Assembly (NCBI RefSeq): GCF_002764115.1
Contig: NZ_CP017942.1
Coordinates: forward strand, 257,001 to 321,000
DNA from: Phyllobacterium zundukense
GTDB lineage: Bacteria > Pseudomonadota > Alphaproteobacteria > Rhizobiales > Rhizobiaceae
DNA: 64,000 nt
Direction of reading: 5' to 3'
Shown here: positions 46,312 to 56,216 of the stretch, piece by piece
Layout of the letters: every line of letters starts with the position of its first letter
Position numbering within the stretch: the stretch's first letter is position 1
Notes under the pieces: generated by a model
Databases searched by the model: none
The model's input: only the letters and a program-made list of their open reading frames with translations
What the model was told of the DNA's origin: nothing
Position numbers and translations under genes: made by a program

Positions 46312-46641
46312 GAACAATTCTCCCAATCTCGTTCGGAGCGGGAAAGGCACCAGTGGCACCGTGCAAAGGGCGGGGCCAAGGGACCTAAACCTGCACAATT
46401 CAAAACATACGCTGATTGTCGGTACTTTGCCAGAGAGCAGCTTTCACGATTGTCGGTCTGGGCGTGGTTTCCTTTCCGCTTAATCATCTGTTTACCGACG
46501 ATAGCCTTAGATTAATGAAGCCAACTACCATCGCGAGGTTGTTTTCAGCGGTTATTCCGGAGGCGCCACAATCGCGATCAGCCACTTCACGCCTGATTGG
46601 TATTTACGGGAGTAAGCCGCGGCGCCGTCGACATAATACTG
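46312..46641. other. 330-base intergenic region
   Basis: No believable gene: the short open frames here lack ribosome sites and family features. The motif GATTGTCGGT occurs at 46414 and 46448 with a near-inverse copy (TACCGACGATA) at 46493, probably chance. It must hold the DUF2189 promoter. Confidence 0.4.
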
Positions 46642-47355
46642 CTAGAGACGCAGGGCCTGCCGCAATGGCGCGTTACTCGTGACTTTGTAATCGAGGTCTT
46701 CCTCAATGTGGTCGATGTGATGCCGGATCGCCTCGGCTGCCTTTTTGCCATCCCTCGCAACAAGTGCATCGAGGATATCAGCGTGTTCGGATCTCGCACA
46801 GCTTGAGGCACCGGATTGCCCATAAAGCGCGATGACGAGAGACGAGCGGGCGATCAGTTCTCGCATGAAGCGTTCAAGGATCTGGTTCGCGGCGACCGAC
46901 GCCAGCATGAGGTGGTATTCGCCGGACGCCTTGATTGCTGCGCGGCGCGCATTTGGACCACGCTCGACGAGCAAACGTTGCTCTTCCTTCAAATGCGCCT
47001 GGAACATCCTGATATCGGCTTCAGTCATCCGTTCTGCGGCCCGCTCAGCAATATCCGGTTCGATCACGCGGCGGGACTCAAAGATCTGGCGCGCTTCATC
47101 CGGCGAAGGATGGGCGACGAAGGCACCACGGTTGCGCTCTATCTTCACCAGCCCTTCGAAAGCCAGCATCTGCAGCGAAGCCCGCACGACCGTCCGGCTG
47201 ACGTCGAACAACTCACCGACTTCCGTCTCGACAAGCTTCGCGCCGGGCGAAAGCCGCCGTTCGACAATGGCATCGTGCAGGGCGTCGCGAATAACCTGCG
47301 CCCGATCATCTTGCACGTCTTCCTGCACCGGCAATGCGCCATCCGCTGAATTCAT
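46642..47355 (-). CDS. GntR-family transcription regulator with FCD domain
   Basis: 237 residues from ATG 47355 (AGGA 8 bases upstream). The N-terminal HTH includes GELFDVSRTVVRASLQMLAFEG, and the C-terminal all-helical FCD ligand domain follows (LEQRL-like helix EEQRLLVERG, YHLMLASVAANQILERFM, HADILDALVARDGKKAAEAIRHHIDHIEEDL). FCD regulators usually respond to organic acids or amino acid catabolites. It is divergent from the ABC importer operon, which it probably controls. Confidence 0.9.
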   Translation of the reverse strand: MNSADGALPVQEDVQDDRAQVIRDALHDAIVERRLSPGAKLVETEVGELFDVSRTVVRASLQMLAFEGLVKIERNRGAFVAHPSPDEARQIFESRRVIEPDIAERAAERMTEADIRMFQAHLKEEQRLLVERGPNARRAAIKASGEYHLMLASVAANQILERFMRELIARSSLVIALYGQSGASSCARSEHADILDALVARDGKKAAEAIRHHIDHIEEDLDYKVTSNAPLRQALRL

Positions 47356-47415
47356 TGTCACATCCTGTCTGCTCGATTCCTTTTAGCGCGATTTGAGCGC
47401 GAGGCCAGCCCCAAT

Positions 47416-47446
47416 ATTGCACACGGTACATATTAAGATTGCATAC
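47416..47446. promoter_or_regulatory. possible GntR operator repeats
   Basis: ATTGCACAC (47416-47424) and ATTGCATAC (47438-47446) are near-identical repeats 22 bases apart, two helical turns. ATTGCATACAAT is also a partial palindrome. They lie between the divergent GntR gene and ABC operon. Confidence 0.4.
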
Positions 47447-47618
47447 AATTTCATCGATGATTGAAAACGTGAACATATTTTGTGCGTCGCAGCATCGTGA
47501 CGAAACAGCCAATCCTGCTTCCGTAAATATTGAGGCAAAGATTTCAGGGAGTTAGCCCGCAACGCAAGAATTGGCACGATACATGCAATGTCTCTTTCAG
47601 TCAGAAAGGGAATGCTTC

Positions 47619-48704
47619 ATGGGCAAAGCCGCTGAAATCGATATTGTTTCTGTTTCCAAAATTTACGGCGCCACCACGGCCGTCGACACGATCAGCTTGA
47701 AAATACCGGCCGGCACCTATTGCTGCCTTCTCGGCCCGTCCGGATGCGGCAAGACCTCGACGCTGCGCATGATTGCCGGACACGAAACAATCTCAAGCGG
47801 CGATATCCGCCTCGGAAACAAGGTCGTAACGGATTCTCCGCCGGCAAAGCGCGGAACTGCGATGATGTTCCAGTCCTATGCGCTGTTCCCGCACCTTGAC
47901 CTCGTGGACAATGTGGGTTTCAGCCTGAAGATGAAGGGCGTCGATAGAGAGCAGCGCCGCGCCAGGGCGCTGACAATGCTCAAGCTTATGCAGATGGACG
48001 ATTACGCAACGCGCCGCCCGGCCCAACTTTCTGGCGGGCAGCAACAGCGCGTCGCGCTCGCCCGCGCGCTGATCACCGACCCGGAAGCGCTTCTACTGGA
48101 CGAGCCGCTATCGGCCCTCGACCCATTCCTCAAGATCCGCATGCGTGCGGAATTGAAGAAGCTCCAGACTGATCTGGGCATAACTTTTGTGCATGTAACC
48201 CATAGCCAGGAGGAGGCCATGGCCCTCGCCGATCTGATCGTGGTCATGAACGACGGCAAGATCGAACAGGCAGCACACCCGCGCACCGTATTCGAACGAC
48301 CGGCCACCGCTTTCGTGGCCCGTTTCATGGGTGACCACAATGTCATATCCGGATACGTGACGACGAGTGTGAACGATTTGGTCACGTTCGAGATCCCAGG
48401 CGGCATTTTCCTCAGCGCTTCGGGCGAGGCAGAACCCGGCGCGCCCATCGACATCGGCGTCCGTACGGATCGCGTTCGCATCAGCGATGCAGCAGCCCCT
48501 GGTTTCGGCTTCACCGGCATTGTCGCCAATATCGAATATCGCGGCTCGTCCGTAAAACTCTCGGTCACCGGTGCTGGCATCGATGACTTCACGGTCATCG
48601 TCAGTGATCAAGCCTTCTTTGAAAGGCCTGTTTCGGTGGGCGATGCCATCCCGCTCGCCTGGGACATCAACGACGCCATCATCCTTGGCCGTCTCGACTC
48701 TTGA
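47619..48704 (+). CDS. ABC transporter ATP-binding protein (spermidine/putrescine type)
   Basis: 361 residues from ATG 47619 (AAGGGAA box). Walker A GPSGCGKTST, signature QLSGGQQQRVALARAL, Walker B ALLLDEPLSALDP, and a C-terminal TOBE-type domain from about residue 280. This is the PotA-like group. First gene of a five-gene operon with binding protein, two permeases and a racemase. Confidence 0.92.
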   Translation: MGKAAEIDIVSVSKIYGATTAVDTISLKIPAGTYCCLLGPSGCGKTSTLRMIAGHETISSGDIRLGNKVVTDSPPAKRGTAMMFQSYALFPHLDLVDNVGFSLKMKGVDREQRRARALTMLKLMQMDDYATRRPAQLSGGQQQRVALARALITDPEALLLDEPLSALDPFLKIRMRAELKKLQTDLGITFVHVTHSQEEAMALADLIVVMNDGKIEQAAHPRTVFERPATAFVARFMGDHNVISGYVTTSVNDLVTFEIPGGIFLSASGEAEPGAPIDIGVRTDRVRISDAAAPGFGFTGIVANIEYRGSSVKLSVTGAGIDDFTVIVSDQAFFERPVSVGDAIPLAWDINDAIILGRLDS

Positions 48705-48735
48705 AGAAACCAATCAACAAAAAGGGGAATTGACA

Positions 48736-50031
48736 ATGACAGACACAACCAACAGCAAATCAGGGTTGAGCCGCCGCACATTTCTCAAGACCGGCGCTGC
48801 AGCAGCCGGCCTCGCTGCCGGCTCGGGTGCAATCACCGGGTTTCCGACCATCTGGGCGCAGAACATCAAAAACGTAACGCTGCGCCAGTTCGGCACCGGT
48901 GTTTCCAATCTCAATGACGTCGCCAATAAGGTGAAGGAAGATCTGGGCTTCACCTTGCAGATGACGGCGCTCGATTCCGATGCGGTAACCCAGCGCGCCG
49001 TTACCCAGCCGGACAGCTATGACATCGCCGATATCGAATATTGGATCGCCAAGAAGGTCTTTCCGGCCGGCGTGATGCAGCCGATGGACGTGTCGAAGAT
49101 GAAATATTTCGACAAGATCGCCCCGCTCTTCATCACCGGCAAGCTGACCCCCGAAAGCAAGATCGCACAGGGCACCGCCCCCCATACCGTCGGCTTCGTT
49201 GAGAGTGCGGATTCGGTCAAGTTCGCTTCCGCCCCCACCAACTGGATGACGCTGATTCCAACCATCTATAATGCGGACACACTGGGCATCCGGCCTGATC
49301 TGGTTGGCCGGGACATTAGCAGTTGGGCCGACATCATGGACCCGGCCTATAAGGGCAAGGCGTCGATCATCAATATTCCGTCGATCGGCATCATGGATGC
49401 AGCGATGATCTGCGAGTCCATGGGCGTCGTCAAATATGGCGACAAGGGTAACATGACCAAGGAGGAGATCGATAAGACGGTCGCATTCCTCATCAAGGCG
49501 AAGGGCGACGGCCAGTTCCGCTCATTCTGGAAGACCTTCGACGAGAGCGTCAATCTGATGGCATCCGGGGAAGTCGTAATCCAGTCCATGTGGTCACCAG
49601 CCGTTGCTGCCGTGCGTTCCAAGGGCATCGCCTGCAAATACCAGCCGCTGAAGGAAGGTTACCGTGCTTGGGGCGGCGGTCTCGGCCTTGCCAAGCATCT
49701 GAGCGGTATCGAACTTGATGCGGCCTACGAATATATCAACTGGTATCTCTCGGGCTGGGTCGGCGCCTATCTTAATCGCCAGGGCTATTATTCCGCCGCA
49801 CCCGAAACCGCCAAGAAATTCATGACCGCCGATGAATGGGGTTACTGGATGGAAGGCAAGGCTGCGGCGGGCGACATCGTCGCGCCCGACGGCAAGGTCA
49901 TGGAAAAGGCCGGTGCGGTACGCGATGGCGGTGCCTTCGAAGCTCGCATGGGTGCGGTTGCCTGCTGGAATTCGGTCATGGACGAGGACCGCTACATGGT
50001 CCGCAAATGGAACGAGTTCATCGCCGCTTGA
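48736..50031 (+). CDS. ABC transporter extracellular solute-binding protein, Tat-exported
   Basis: 431 residues from ATG 48736 (AAAGGGGAA box). Twin-arginine signal LSRRTFLKTGAAAAG, then a type 1/PotD-like fold: QFGTGVSNLNDVANKVKEDLGF, SYDIADIEYWIAKKVFPAG, IPTIYNADTLGIRPDL. Trp- and Tyr-rich C-terminal region resembles polyamine-family binding proteins. The actual ligand is unknown; the linked racemase hints at an amino acid derivative or hydantoin. Confidence 0.9.
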   Translation: MTDTTNSKSGLSRRTFLKTGAAAAGLAAGSGAITGFPTIWAQNIKNVTLRQFGTGVSNLNDVANKVKEDLGFTLQMTALDSDAVTQRAVTQPDSYDIADIEYWIAKKVFPAGVMQPMDVSKMKYFDKIAPLFITGKLTPESKIAQGTAPHTVGFVESADSVKFASAPTNWMTLIPTIYNADTLGIRPDLVGRDISSWADIMDPAYKGKASIINIPSIGIMDAAMICESMGVVKYGDKGNMTKEEIDKTVAFLIKAKGDGQFRSFWKTFDESVNLMASGEVVIQSMWSPAVAAVRSKGIACKYQPLKEGYRAWGGGLGLAKHLSGIELDAAYEYINWYLSGWVGAYLNRQGYYSAAPETAKKFMTADEWGYWMEGKAAAGDIVAPDGKVMEKAGAVRDGGAFEARMGAVACWNSVMDEDRYMVRKWNEFIAA

Positions 50032-50089
50032 TGTACGCGACTGGCCGTCTCTCGCAAGGGGCGGCCACAGTTCCCAAGGGAAACAGGCC

Positions 50090-51025
50090 ATGGCAGCAAT
50101 AGTGGTAGACGATACATCCATAAGTTCGGAGAGCGAACGGGCGAACCCCAAAACAGCCGGCAAGATCCGGCGCGATGGAGGTTCATCCTTCTCCTCCTAT
50201 CTTCAGGCTACGCCGCTGGCGGTAATCCTCGGCCTCTTCCTGCTCCTGCCGATCCTGACCATCGGCATGGTCAGCTTCTGGGACTATGATTCCGTGCGGA
50301 TCTATCCCGATTTTGTCACCTTCAACTATACGGAGACCCTCGGTTCGTGGGTGACATGGAAGACCTATCTGAACACATTGAAATTCACGGTGATCGTCTG
50401 GGCGCTTACCATGGTCATCGGCTTCTGGGTCGCCCATTTTCTTGCCTTTCATATCCGCTCGGCAACCATGCAGATGATATTGTTCCTGGTCTGCACCGTG
50501 CCGTTCCTGACCTCCAACATCATCCGCATGATCTCCTGGGTGCCGTTTCTCGGCCGCAATGGACTGATCAATTCATCGTTGATCCAGCTTGGCATTGTCC
50601 CGAAGCCGCTGGAATTCCTGTTGTTTTCCGAGTTCGCCGTCGTCCTTGCCATGGTGCACCTCTACACGCTGTTCATGGTGACACCCATATTCAACACGCT
50701 GATGCGCATTGATCGTTCGCTGATTGAGGCGGCGCGCGACGCTGGTGCCTCCGGCTTTCAGGTGCTCACCAACGTCATCATTCCGCTGGCCAAGCCGGGC
50801 ATCGCTATCGGCTCGATTTTTGTCGTCACGCTTGTGATGGGTGATTTCATCACTGTCCGCTTCATGTCGGGCGGGCAGAGCGCCTCGGTTGGCTTGATGA
50901 TGTCAAACCAAATTTCATTGCTGCAATATCCGGCTGCTGCCGCCAACGCCGTGATTCTGCTGATCGTCGTCCTGTTAATTGTCGCCGCCATCCTTCGCGT
51001 CGTCGACATTCGCAAGGAGCTCTGA
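50090..51025 (+). CDS. ABC transporter permease (PotB type)
   Basis: 311 residues from ATG 50090; the open frame upstream overlaps the binding-protein gene. Spans include LAVILGLFLLLPILTIGMVSF and an EAA loop EAARDAGASGFQVLTNVIIPLAKPG. Partner of the next permease, which starts one base after its stop. Confidence 0.9.
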   Translation: MAAIVVDDTSISSESERANPKTAGKIRRDGGSSFSSYLQATPLAVILGLFLLLPILTIGMVSFWDYDSVRIYPDFVTFNYTETLGSWVTWKTYLNTLKFTVIVWALTMVIGFWVAHFLAFHIRSATMQMILFLVCTVPFLTSNIIRMISWVPFLGRNGLINSSLIQLGIVPKPLEFLLFSEFAVVLAMVHLYTLFMVTPIFNTLMRIDRSLIEAARDAGASGFQVLTNVIIPLAKPGIAIGSIFVVTLVMGDFITVRFMSGGQSASVGLMMSNQISLLQYPAAAANAVILLIVVLLIVAAILRVVDIRKEL

Positions 51026-51026
51026 C

Positions 51027-51848
51027 GTGCAATCGGAAAAGCGATCCCGCGAATTCTACATTCTCGCATTCTTCTTCACGCTGTTCGTGCTGTTCCTCTA
51101 CGGCCCCCTATCGACGATTTTCATCTTGTCGTTCCAGGGGCCGTCCGGAGGACTGACATTCCCGATGAACGGTACCTCCATCCATTGGTTCAGCAATCTT
51201 TTCGAACAGCAGGCCGTCGGTGATTTTGGCGGCTCGTTCCGCCGCTCGATGGTCCTCGGTCTGATGACGACCACCATCACCGTTGTGGTTTCGCTGCTGG
51301 CGGGTCTCGCTTTTCGTCGCAAATTCAGGGGCTCGACCTTCCTGTTTTATCTGGCGATCTCCAGCCTCGTCGTGCCTTCGATCCTGATCAGCCTCGGCAT
51401 CGGTCTGTTCTTTCAGGTGCTGGGCATCAGGCCTGCGTGGTGGTCGTCCGGCCTTGGCGCACACCTGACATGGACCCTACCATTTGGCGTTCTCATCATG
51501 TTCGCGGTCTTCAACCGCTTCTCACCTGCCTATGAGGAGGCCGCACGCGACCTCGGGGCCACCTCATGGCAAACCTTCCGCCACGTCGTGCTGCCGATGA
51601 TCGCCCCAAGTCTGATAGGCGTCGGCCTGTTCGGCTTCACTCTCTCCTATGACGAATTTGCGCGCACCCTCATGACGGCTGGCACCTTCAATACCTTACC
51701 GCTGGAAATCTACGGCATGACGACGAATGTCACTACACCGGTCCTCTACGCGCTCGGCACCGTCACAACAGTCTTTTCGTTCCTGATCATCTTCATCGCC
51801 CTAACAGCGATTATTGTCGTCGGCCGCCGCCGCGCTCGCATCGGATAA
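51027..51848 (+). CDS. ABC transporter permease (PotC type)
   Basis: 273 residues from GTG 51027. Six spans (ILAFFFTLFVLFLYGPLSTIFI first) and the EAA loop EEAARDLGATSWQTFRHVVLPMIAPSL. It completes a two-permease importer of the polyamine class. Nine bases separate it from the racemase gene. Confidence 0.9.
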   Translation: MQSEKRSREFYILAFFFTLFVLFLYGPLSTIFILSFQGPSGGLTFPMNGTSIHWFSNLFEQQAVGDFGGSFRRSMVLGLMTTTITVVVSLLAGLAFRRKFRGSTFLFYLAISSLVVPSILISLGIGLFFQVLGIRPAWWSSGLGAHLTWTLPFGVLIMFAVFNRFSPAYEEAARDLGATSWQTFRHVVLPMIAPSLIGVGLFGFTLSYDEFARTLMTAGTFNTLPLEIYGMTTNVTTPVLYALGTVTTVFSFLIIFIALTAIIVVGRRRARIG

Positions 51849-51857
51849 ACCACAAAA

Positions 51858-52598
51858 ATGCGCATTCTCGTCGTCAATCCCAATACGACTGCCAGCATGA
51901 CGACCCTGATCGAGGGAGCGGCGCAATCCGTGGCAAATCCGGCGACCGCGATCCTTGCCAGAACGTCGCGCATGGGACCGGTGTCGATCGAAGGCTATTA
52001 TGATGAAGCCTTTGCCGTTCCGGGCCTTCTCAAGGAAATTGCCGAAGGTGAGGCAGCAGGCGCCGATGCGGCGATCATTGCCTGTTTCGATGATACGGGT
52101 CTCGATGCGGCGCGGGCCATGGCATCAATTCCCGTTCTCGGTATCTGCGAAGCCGCTGTGGCGACGGCTGCGCTGGTTGCCCAGCGCTTTAGCATCGTCA
52201 CCACGCTGGAACGGTCGATCATGCCGGTGAAGGGTCTGGTGCACCGTTATGGCATGGCGGAACGCGCCACCGTGCGTGCAGCGGACATACCCGTGCTGTC
52301 CCTCGACGATCCCTCGTCTGGATCATTGAAGAAGCTTCGTGCGGAAATCGAGAAGGCGCTTGAGATTGATGCAGCGGAAGCCATCGTCCTCGGCTGCGCC
52401 GGGATGGCTGATCTCGCCCGACATTTGCAGGAAGAATACGGCGTGCCGGTCATCGATGGTGTCAGTGCGGCCGTCAAGCTTGCCGAAAACCTAGTCACTC
52501 TTGGCCTCAAGACAAGCAAGCGCGGCGCCTATGCCGCGCCGCTAGCCAAGCCCTATCTCGGAATTCTGTCGCCGTTTGCGCCCAGACCGCTTGAATAG
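51858..52598 (+). CDS. aspartate/glutamate/hydantoin racemase family protein
   Basis: 246 residues with the two-Cys racemase pattern: ILVVNPNTTASMT at the N-terminus, AAIIACFDDTGLDAARA with the first Cys and AIVLGCAGMADLARHL with the second. The NPNT start and size are those of hydantoin racemases. In the same operon as a PotA-type importer, it may racemise an imported hydantoin or amino acid derivative. No hydantoinase or carbamoylase is next to it, so the pathway is unclear. Confidence 0.88.
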   Translation: MRILVVNPNTTASMTTLIEGAAQSVANPATAILARTSRMGPVSIEGYYDEAFAVPGLLKEIAEGEAAGADAAIIACFDDTGLDAARAMASIPVLGICEAAVATAALVAQRFSIVTTLERSIMPVKGLVHRYGMAERATVRAADIPVLSLDDPSSGSLKKLRAEIEKALEIDAAEAIVLGCAGMADLARHLQEEYGVPVIDGVSAAVKLAENLVTLGLKTSKRGAYAAPLAKPYLGILSPFAPRPLE

Positions 52599-52907
52599 TG
52601 TATGGGCCGTCAGGACGTAGGTGCCGTCCAACACTTTTGTGCAAATTTTTTTTCGCAACCCATACCCTTTAGTAATTGCACTTCCTACATAACCTTAAGA
52701 GGGACATGGCGGCGAAGGGTGATCGTCATCTAATAAAGGACACATCTGCGTGTCTTGATTGCAACTACACAATAATACTGCAATCAGTGTCTTGCGCAGT
52801 GCAGCGACTCATCCGACACTGTAAGCGTTCGGCATGCAATCCTCGGAGCGGAGGGGCGGCCCCTTCAGCTCAAATTCCTTTGAATTTGCATGCGGCTGGA
52901 GGTTGAC
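52599..52907 (+). promoter_or_regulatory. 309-base leader of the prkA operon with hairpins
   Basis: No gene. CAAATTC-CTTT-GAATTTG (52871-52888) is a perfect 7-base inverted repeat ending 19 bases before the prkA ATG, close to its ribosome site; AAGGACAC-ATCTGC-GTGTCTT (from 52736) forms a second stem and GAGGGGC/GCCCCTT a third (52851-52866). A run of eight T at about 52649 follows GGACG/CGTCC and may end the racemase operon. Confidence 0.5.
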
Positions 52908-54857
52908 ATGACTACGCAAGCGTCTGACGTATTTAGTCTCTTCTCTGAAATCTACAGCAGCGAGAAGCAGGAAGAGATGAGCCTGCAGGAATATCTCCTC
53001 GCTTGCCGCAATGATCCGCGCATGTTTGCCACTGCGTCCGAACGAATGGTGGATGCAATTGGTGAGCCGAAACTCATCGATACCAGCACTGATGAACGTC
53101 TCGGTCGCATATTCTTAAATCGCACAATCAAGATCTATCCGGCTTTCGCCGATTTTTACGGTATGGAAGATACGATCGAGCGCATCGTGGGCTATTTCCG
53201 TTATGCGGCCCAGGGCCTTGAGGAGCGCAAACAGATCCTCTATCTGCTCGGCCCCGTCGGCGGCGGCAAGTCATCGCTGGCCGAGAGACTGAAGCAGCTC
53301 ATGGAACACCGGCCGATTTACACACTGAAGGCCGGTAGTCAGATCAGCCCGATTTTCGAATCGCCGCTTGGTCTTTTTCATCCCAACAAAATGTCCGGTC
53401 TTCTGGAAGACAAGTACGGGATCGCCCGGCGCCGCCTCAACGGCCTGATCTCGCCATGGGCCTCGAAACGGCTCGACGAATTCGCAGGTGACATTTCGAA
53501 ATTCAGTGTGGTGAAGCTTACACCGTCCCGGCTGCGCCAGATCGGCATCGCCAAGACAGAACCCGGTGATGAAAACAACCAGGACGTCTCCTCCCTCGTC
53601 GGCAAAGTCGACATTCGCCAGCTTGAAAACTTTAGTCAGGCTGATCCTGACGCTTATTCATTCAGCGGCGGATTGAACCGAACGACACAGGGCATGCTCG
53701 AGTTCGTCGAGATGTTCAAGGCACCCATCAAGGTGCTGCATCCTCTTCTGACGGCGACCCAGGAGGGCAACTACAACGGAACCGAGAACTTCGGCGCATT
53801 TCCATTCCAGGGCATCATCCTGGCTCACTCCAACGAATCCGAGTGGCTGCAGTTCAAGAACAACAAGAACAACGAGGCGTTTCTCGATCGCATGTCGGTC
53901 GTCAAGGTTCCGTATTGCCTACGGGTCACGGAAGAAAAGCAAATCTATGAGAAACTGCTGCGTGAAAGCGAATTGCTCAACAATCCTTGCGCACCAGAGG
54001 TGCTCGAAATTCTGAGCCGCTTCACCGTGTCGACACGCTTGGCAGAGCATGAGAACTCACCGCTCTACACCAAGATGCGCGTCTACGACGGCGAGAATCT
54101 GCGGGAGTCCGATCCGAAAGCGAAATCGGTGCAGGAATATCGCGATGCAGCCGGTGTTGACGAGGGCATGAACGGCATCAGCACCCGTTTTGCCTTCAAG
54201 GTACTTTCGGAAACGTTCAACTACGACACCAAGCAAGTGGCTGCCGATCCCGTTCATCTCATGTATGTGCTGGAGCAATCCGTCAAACGCGAGCAGTTCC
54301 CTCAGGAAATCGAAGCGAACTATCTCGATTTCATCAAATCGGAGCTTGCAGCGCGCTACGCCGAATTCATCGGTCATGAAATCCAGAAGGCCTACCTGGA
54401 GTCCTACAGCGAATACGGTCAAAACCTGTTCGACCGCTACATCGCCTATGCCGATGCATGGATCGAGGATCAGGACTACAAGGATCCCGATACTGGTCAA
54501 ATACTCAACCGCGGCATTCTCGACAGTGAATTGTCGCAGATTGAAAAGCCGGCTGGCATCGCCAATCCAAAAGATTTTCGCAACGAGGTGGTGAAGTTCA
54601 CCTTGCGTGCCAAAGCCAAGAACAATGGCCGCAACCCATCGTGGACGAGCTACGAAAAGCTGCGCGAGGTCATTGAGAAACGCATGTTCGGCCAGGTCGA
54701 AGACTTGTTGCCGGTCATCAGCTTTGGCTCGAAAAAAGACGGCGCTAGCGAGAAACAGCATACGGAATTTGTTCAGCGCATGGTAGAACGCGGTTATACG
54801 GAGAGGCAGGTTCGCCGATTGGTCGACTGGTATATGCGGGTTAATAAGGCCGGCTGA
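52908..54857 (+). CDS. prkA: PrkA serine protein kinase (AAA+ / YeaG family)
   Basis: 649 residues from ATG 52908 (GGAGG box). The N-terminal AAA domain has Walker A GPVGGGKSS and the PrkA-specific stretch LGLFHPNKMSGLLEDKYGI; the C-terminal part has the kinase-like region with helices to YTERQVRRLVDWYMRVNKAG. The group, including E. coli YeaG, acts in starvation and stress responses. It begins the conserved operon with yeaH-like and spoVR-like genes. Confidence 0.95.
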   Translation: MTTQASDVFSLFSEIYSSEKQEEMSLQEYLLACRNDPRMFATASERMVDAIGEPKLIDTSTDERLGRIFLNRTIKIYPAFADFYGMEDTIERIVGYFRYAAQGLEERKQILYLLGPVGGGKSSLAERLKQLMEHRPIYTLKAGSQISPIFESPLGLFHPNKMSGLLEDKYGIARRRLNGLISPWASKRLDEFAGDISKFSVVKLTPSRLRQIGIAKTEPGDENNQDVSSLVGKVDIRQLENFSQADPDAYSFSGGLNRTTQGMLEFVEMFKAPIKVLHPLLTATQEGNYNGTENFGAFPFQGIILAHSNESEWLQFKNNKNNEAFLDRMSVVKVPYCLRVTEEKQIYEKLLRESELLNNPCAPEVLEILSRFTVSTRLAEHENSPLYTKMRVYDGENLRESDPKAKSVQEYRDAAGVDEGMNGISTRFAFKVLSETFNYDTKQVAADPVHLMYVLEQSVKREQFPQEIEANYLDFIKSELAARYAEFIGHEIQKAYLESYSEYGQNLFDRYIAYADAWIEDQDYKDPDTGQILNRGILDSELSQIEKPAGIANPKDFRNEVVKFTLRAKAKNNGRNPSWTSYEKLREVIEKRMFGQVEDLLPVISFGSKKDGASEKQHTEFVQRMVERGYTERQVRRLVDWYMRVNKAG

Positions 54858-54878
54858 TCGCCGAGGAGAGGTGTTTGC

Positions 54879-56204
54879 ATGCCGAGCTTCATCGATCGCC
54901 GCCTGAATCCCAAGGACAAAAGCCTCAGCAACCGCCAACGCTTTCTGCGACGCGCGCGCGTAGAGTTGAAGCGTGCCGTCCATGAGCAGATAAAGGCAGG
55001 CAAGATCGTCGACGTCGACGCCGGCCACACCGTGCCCTTCCCCATAGACGGCACTAGCGAGCCGACTTTTCAGCAGGATCGCAGCAGCGGCCGGCGGGAA
55101 CATGTCTTGCCGGGCAACCGGGAATTCATTTCCGGTGACCGGCTCCCCAAGCCAGGTCAAGGCGGCGGGACAGGCGCGGGCAAGGGAGCTGCGTCCGAAG
55201 GCGAGATGGAGGACGATTTTCGTTTCGTGCTGTCGCGCGAGGAGGTCCTCGATCTCTTTTTCGAAGATCTGGAACTTCCGGACATGATCAAGTCGAGTTT
55301 GAAGGAAGCAGTCACCTTCAAGCCGCGCCGCGCCGGCTTTACAATCGCCGGAGCACCAACCAACATCAATGTCGGACGGACGATGCGCAACAGCTTCGGA
55401 CGCCGCATCGCTTTGCGGCGCCCCAAGCTGGCCGAGGTTGATGCCCTCGCCGATGAAATTGCAAAGCTCGAGGCGAAGCATGCAAAACCCGGCACTGCAA
55501 CATTCAATCGCCTGGTGGAATTGCGCCTGGAGCTGGAAATCCTGCAGCGCAGGCGCAAGGTGGTTGCCTATATCGACCCGGTTGATATCCGGTTCAATCG
55601 TTTTGAGCCGATGCCACTGCCAAACGCAAATGCGGTCATGTTCTGTCTGATGGACGTTTCAGGGTCGATGGGGGAGCGTGAGAAAGACCTCGCCAAGCGG
55701 TTTTTCGTCTTGCTGCATCTTTTTCTCAAGCGACGGTACGATCGCATCGACATCGTCTTCATCCGTCACACGCATCAGGCTCACGAAGTCGACGAGGAAA
55801 CATTCTTTCGCAGTACACAAAGTGGCGGAACCGTCGTGTCGACAGCCCTGGAGGAGATGCAGCGTATCATTCTTGACCGCTATCCCAGCCGGGACTGGAA
55901 CATCTATGCAGCCCAGGCGTCCGACGGCGACAACCTTGCGGGCGATTCAGAACACTGTGTCAACCTTTTGAATAGCCAGCTGATGAAACAGTGCCAGTAC
56001 TATGCTTATGTCGAGATCCTTGATGAACGCGAGAGTGCTATCTTCCGGTCAACCGATAATGGTACTTCGCTATGGCGCTCTTATCGCCTGGTCGGGGAAA
56101 ACTGGCGGAATTTTCAGATGACGCGAATAGCGAAACCTGGCGATATCTATCCGGTCTTCCGTCAGCTTTTCGCCAAGCAATCAGCTTCCGCGAAGAACGG
56201 CTGA
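54879..56204 (+). CDS. YeaH/YhbH family protein (DUF444, VWA-like)
   Basis: 441 residues. N-terminus MPSFIDRRLNPKDKSLSNRQRFLRRAR is diagnostic, and the second half has a von Willebrand-type metal site (LMDVSGSMGEREKDLAKRFF) plus IVFIRHTHQAHEVDEETFF. Usually encoded between prkA and spoVR and thought to be a kinase substrate or partner. Twenty-one bases follow prkA. Confidence 0.95.
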   Translation: MPSFIDRRLNPKDKSLSNRQRFLRRARVELKRAVHEQIKAGKIVDVDAGHTVPFPIDGTSEPTFQQDRSSGRREHVLPGNREFISGDRLPKPGQGGGTGAGKGAASEGEMEDDFRFVLSREEVLDLFFEDLELPDMIKSSLKEAVTFKPRRAGFTIAGAPTNINVGRTMRNSFGRRIALRRPKLAEVDALADEIAKLEAKHAKPGTATFNRLVELRLELEILQRRRKVVAYIDPVDIRFNRFEPMPLPNANAVMFCLMDVSGSMGEREKDLAKRFFVLLHLFLKRRYDRIDIVFIRHTHQAHEVDEETFFRSTQSGGTVVSTALEEMQRIILDRYPSRDWNIYAAQASDGDNLAGDSEHCVNLLNSQLMKQCQYYAYVEILDERESAIFRSTDNGTSLWRSYRLVGENWRNFQMTRIAKPGDIYPVFRQLFAKQSASAKNG

Positions 56205-56216
56205 GGGCGATAACAG

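Noticed and set aside
46414..46503. GATTGTCGGT repeat as a CRISPR or regulatory array
   Set aside because: Only two direct copies and one inexact inverse with irregular spacing; judged chance.
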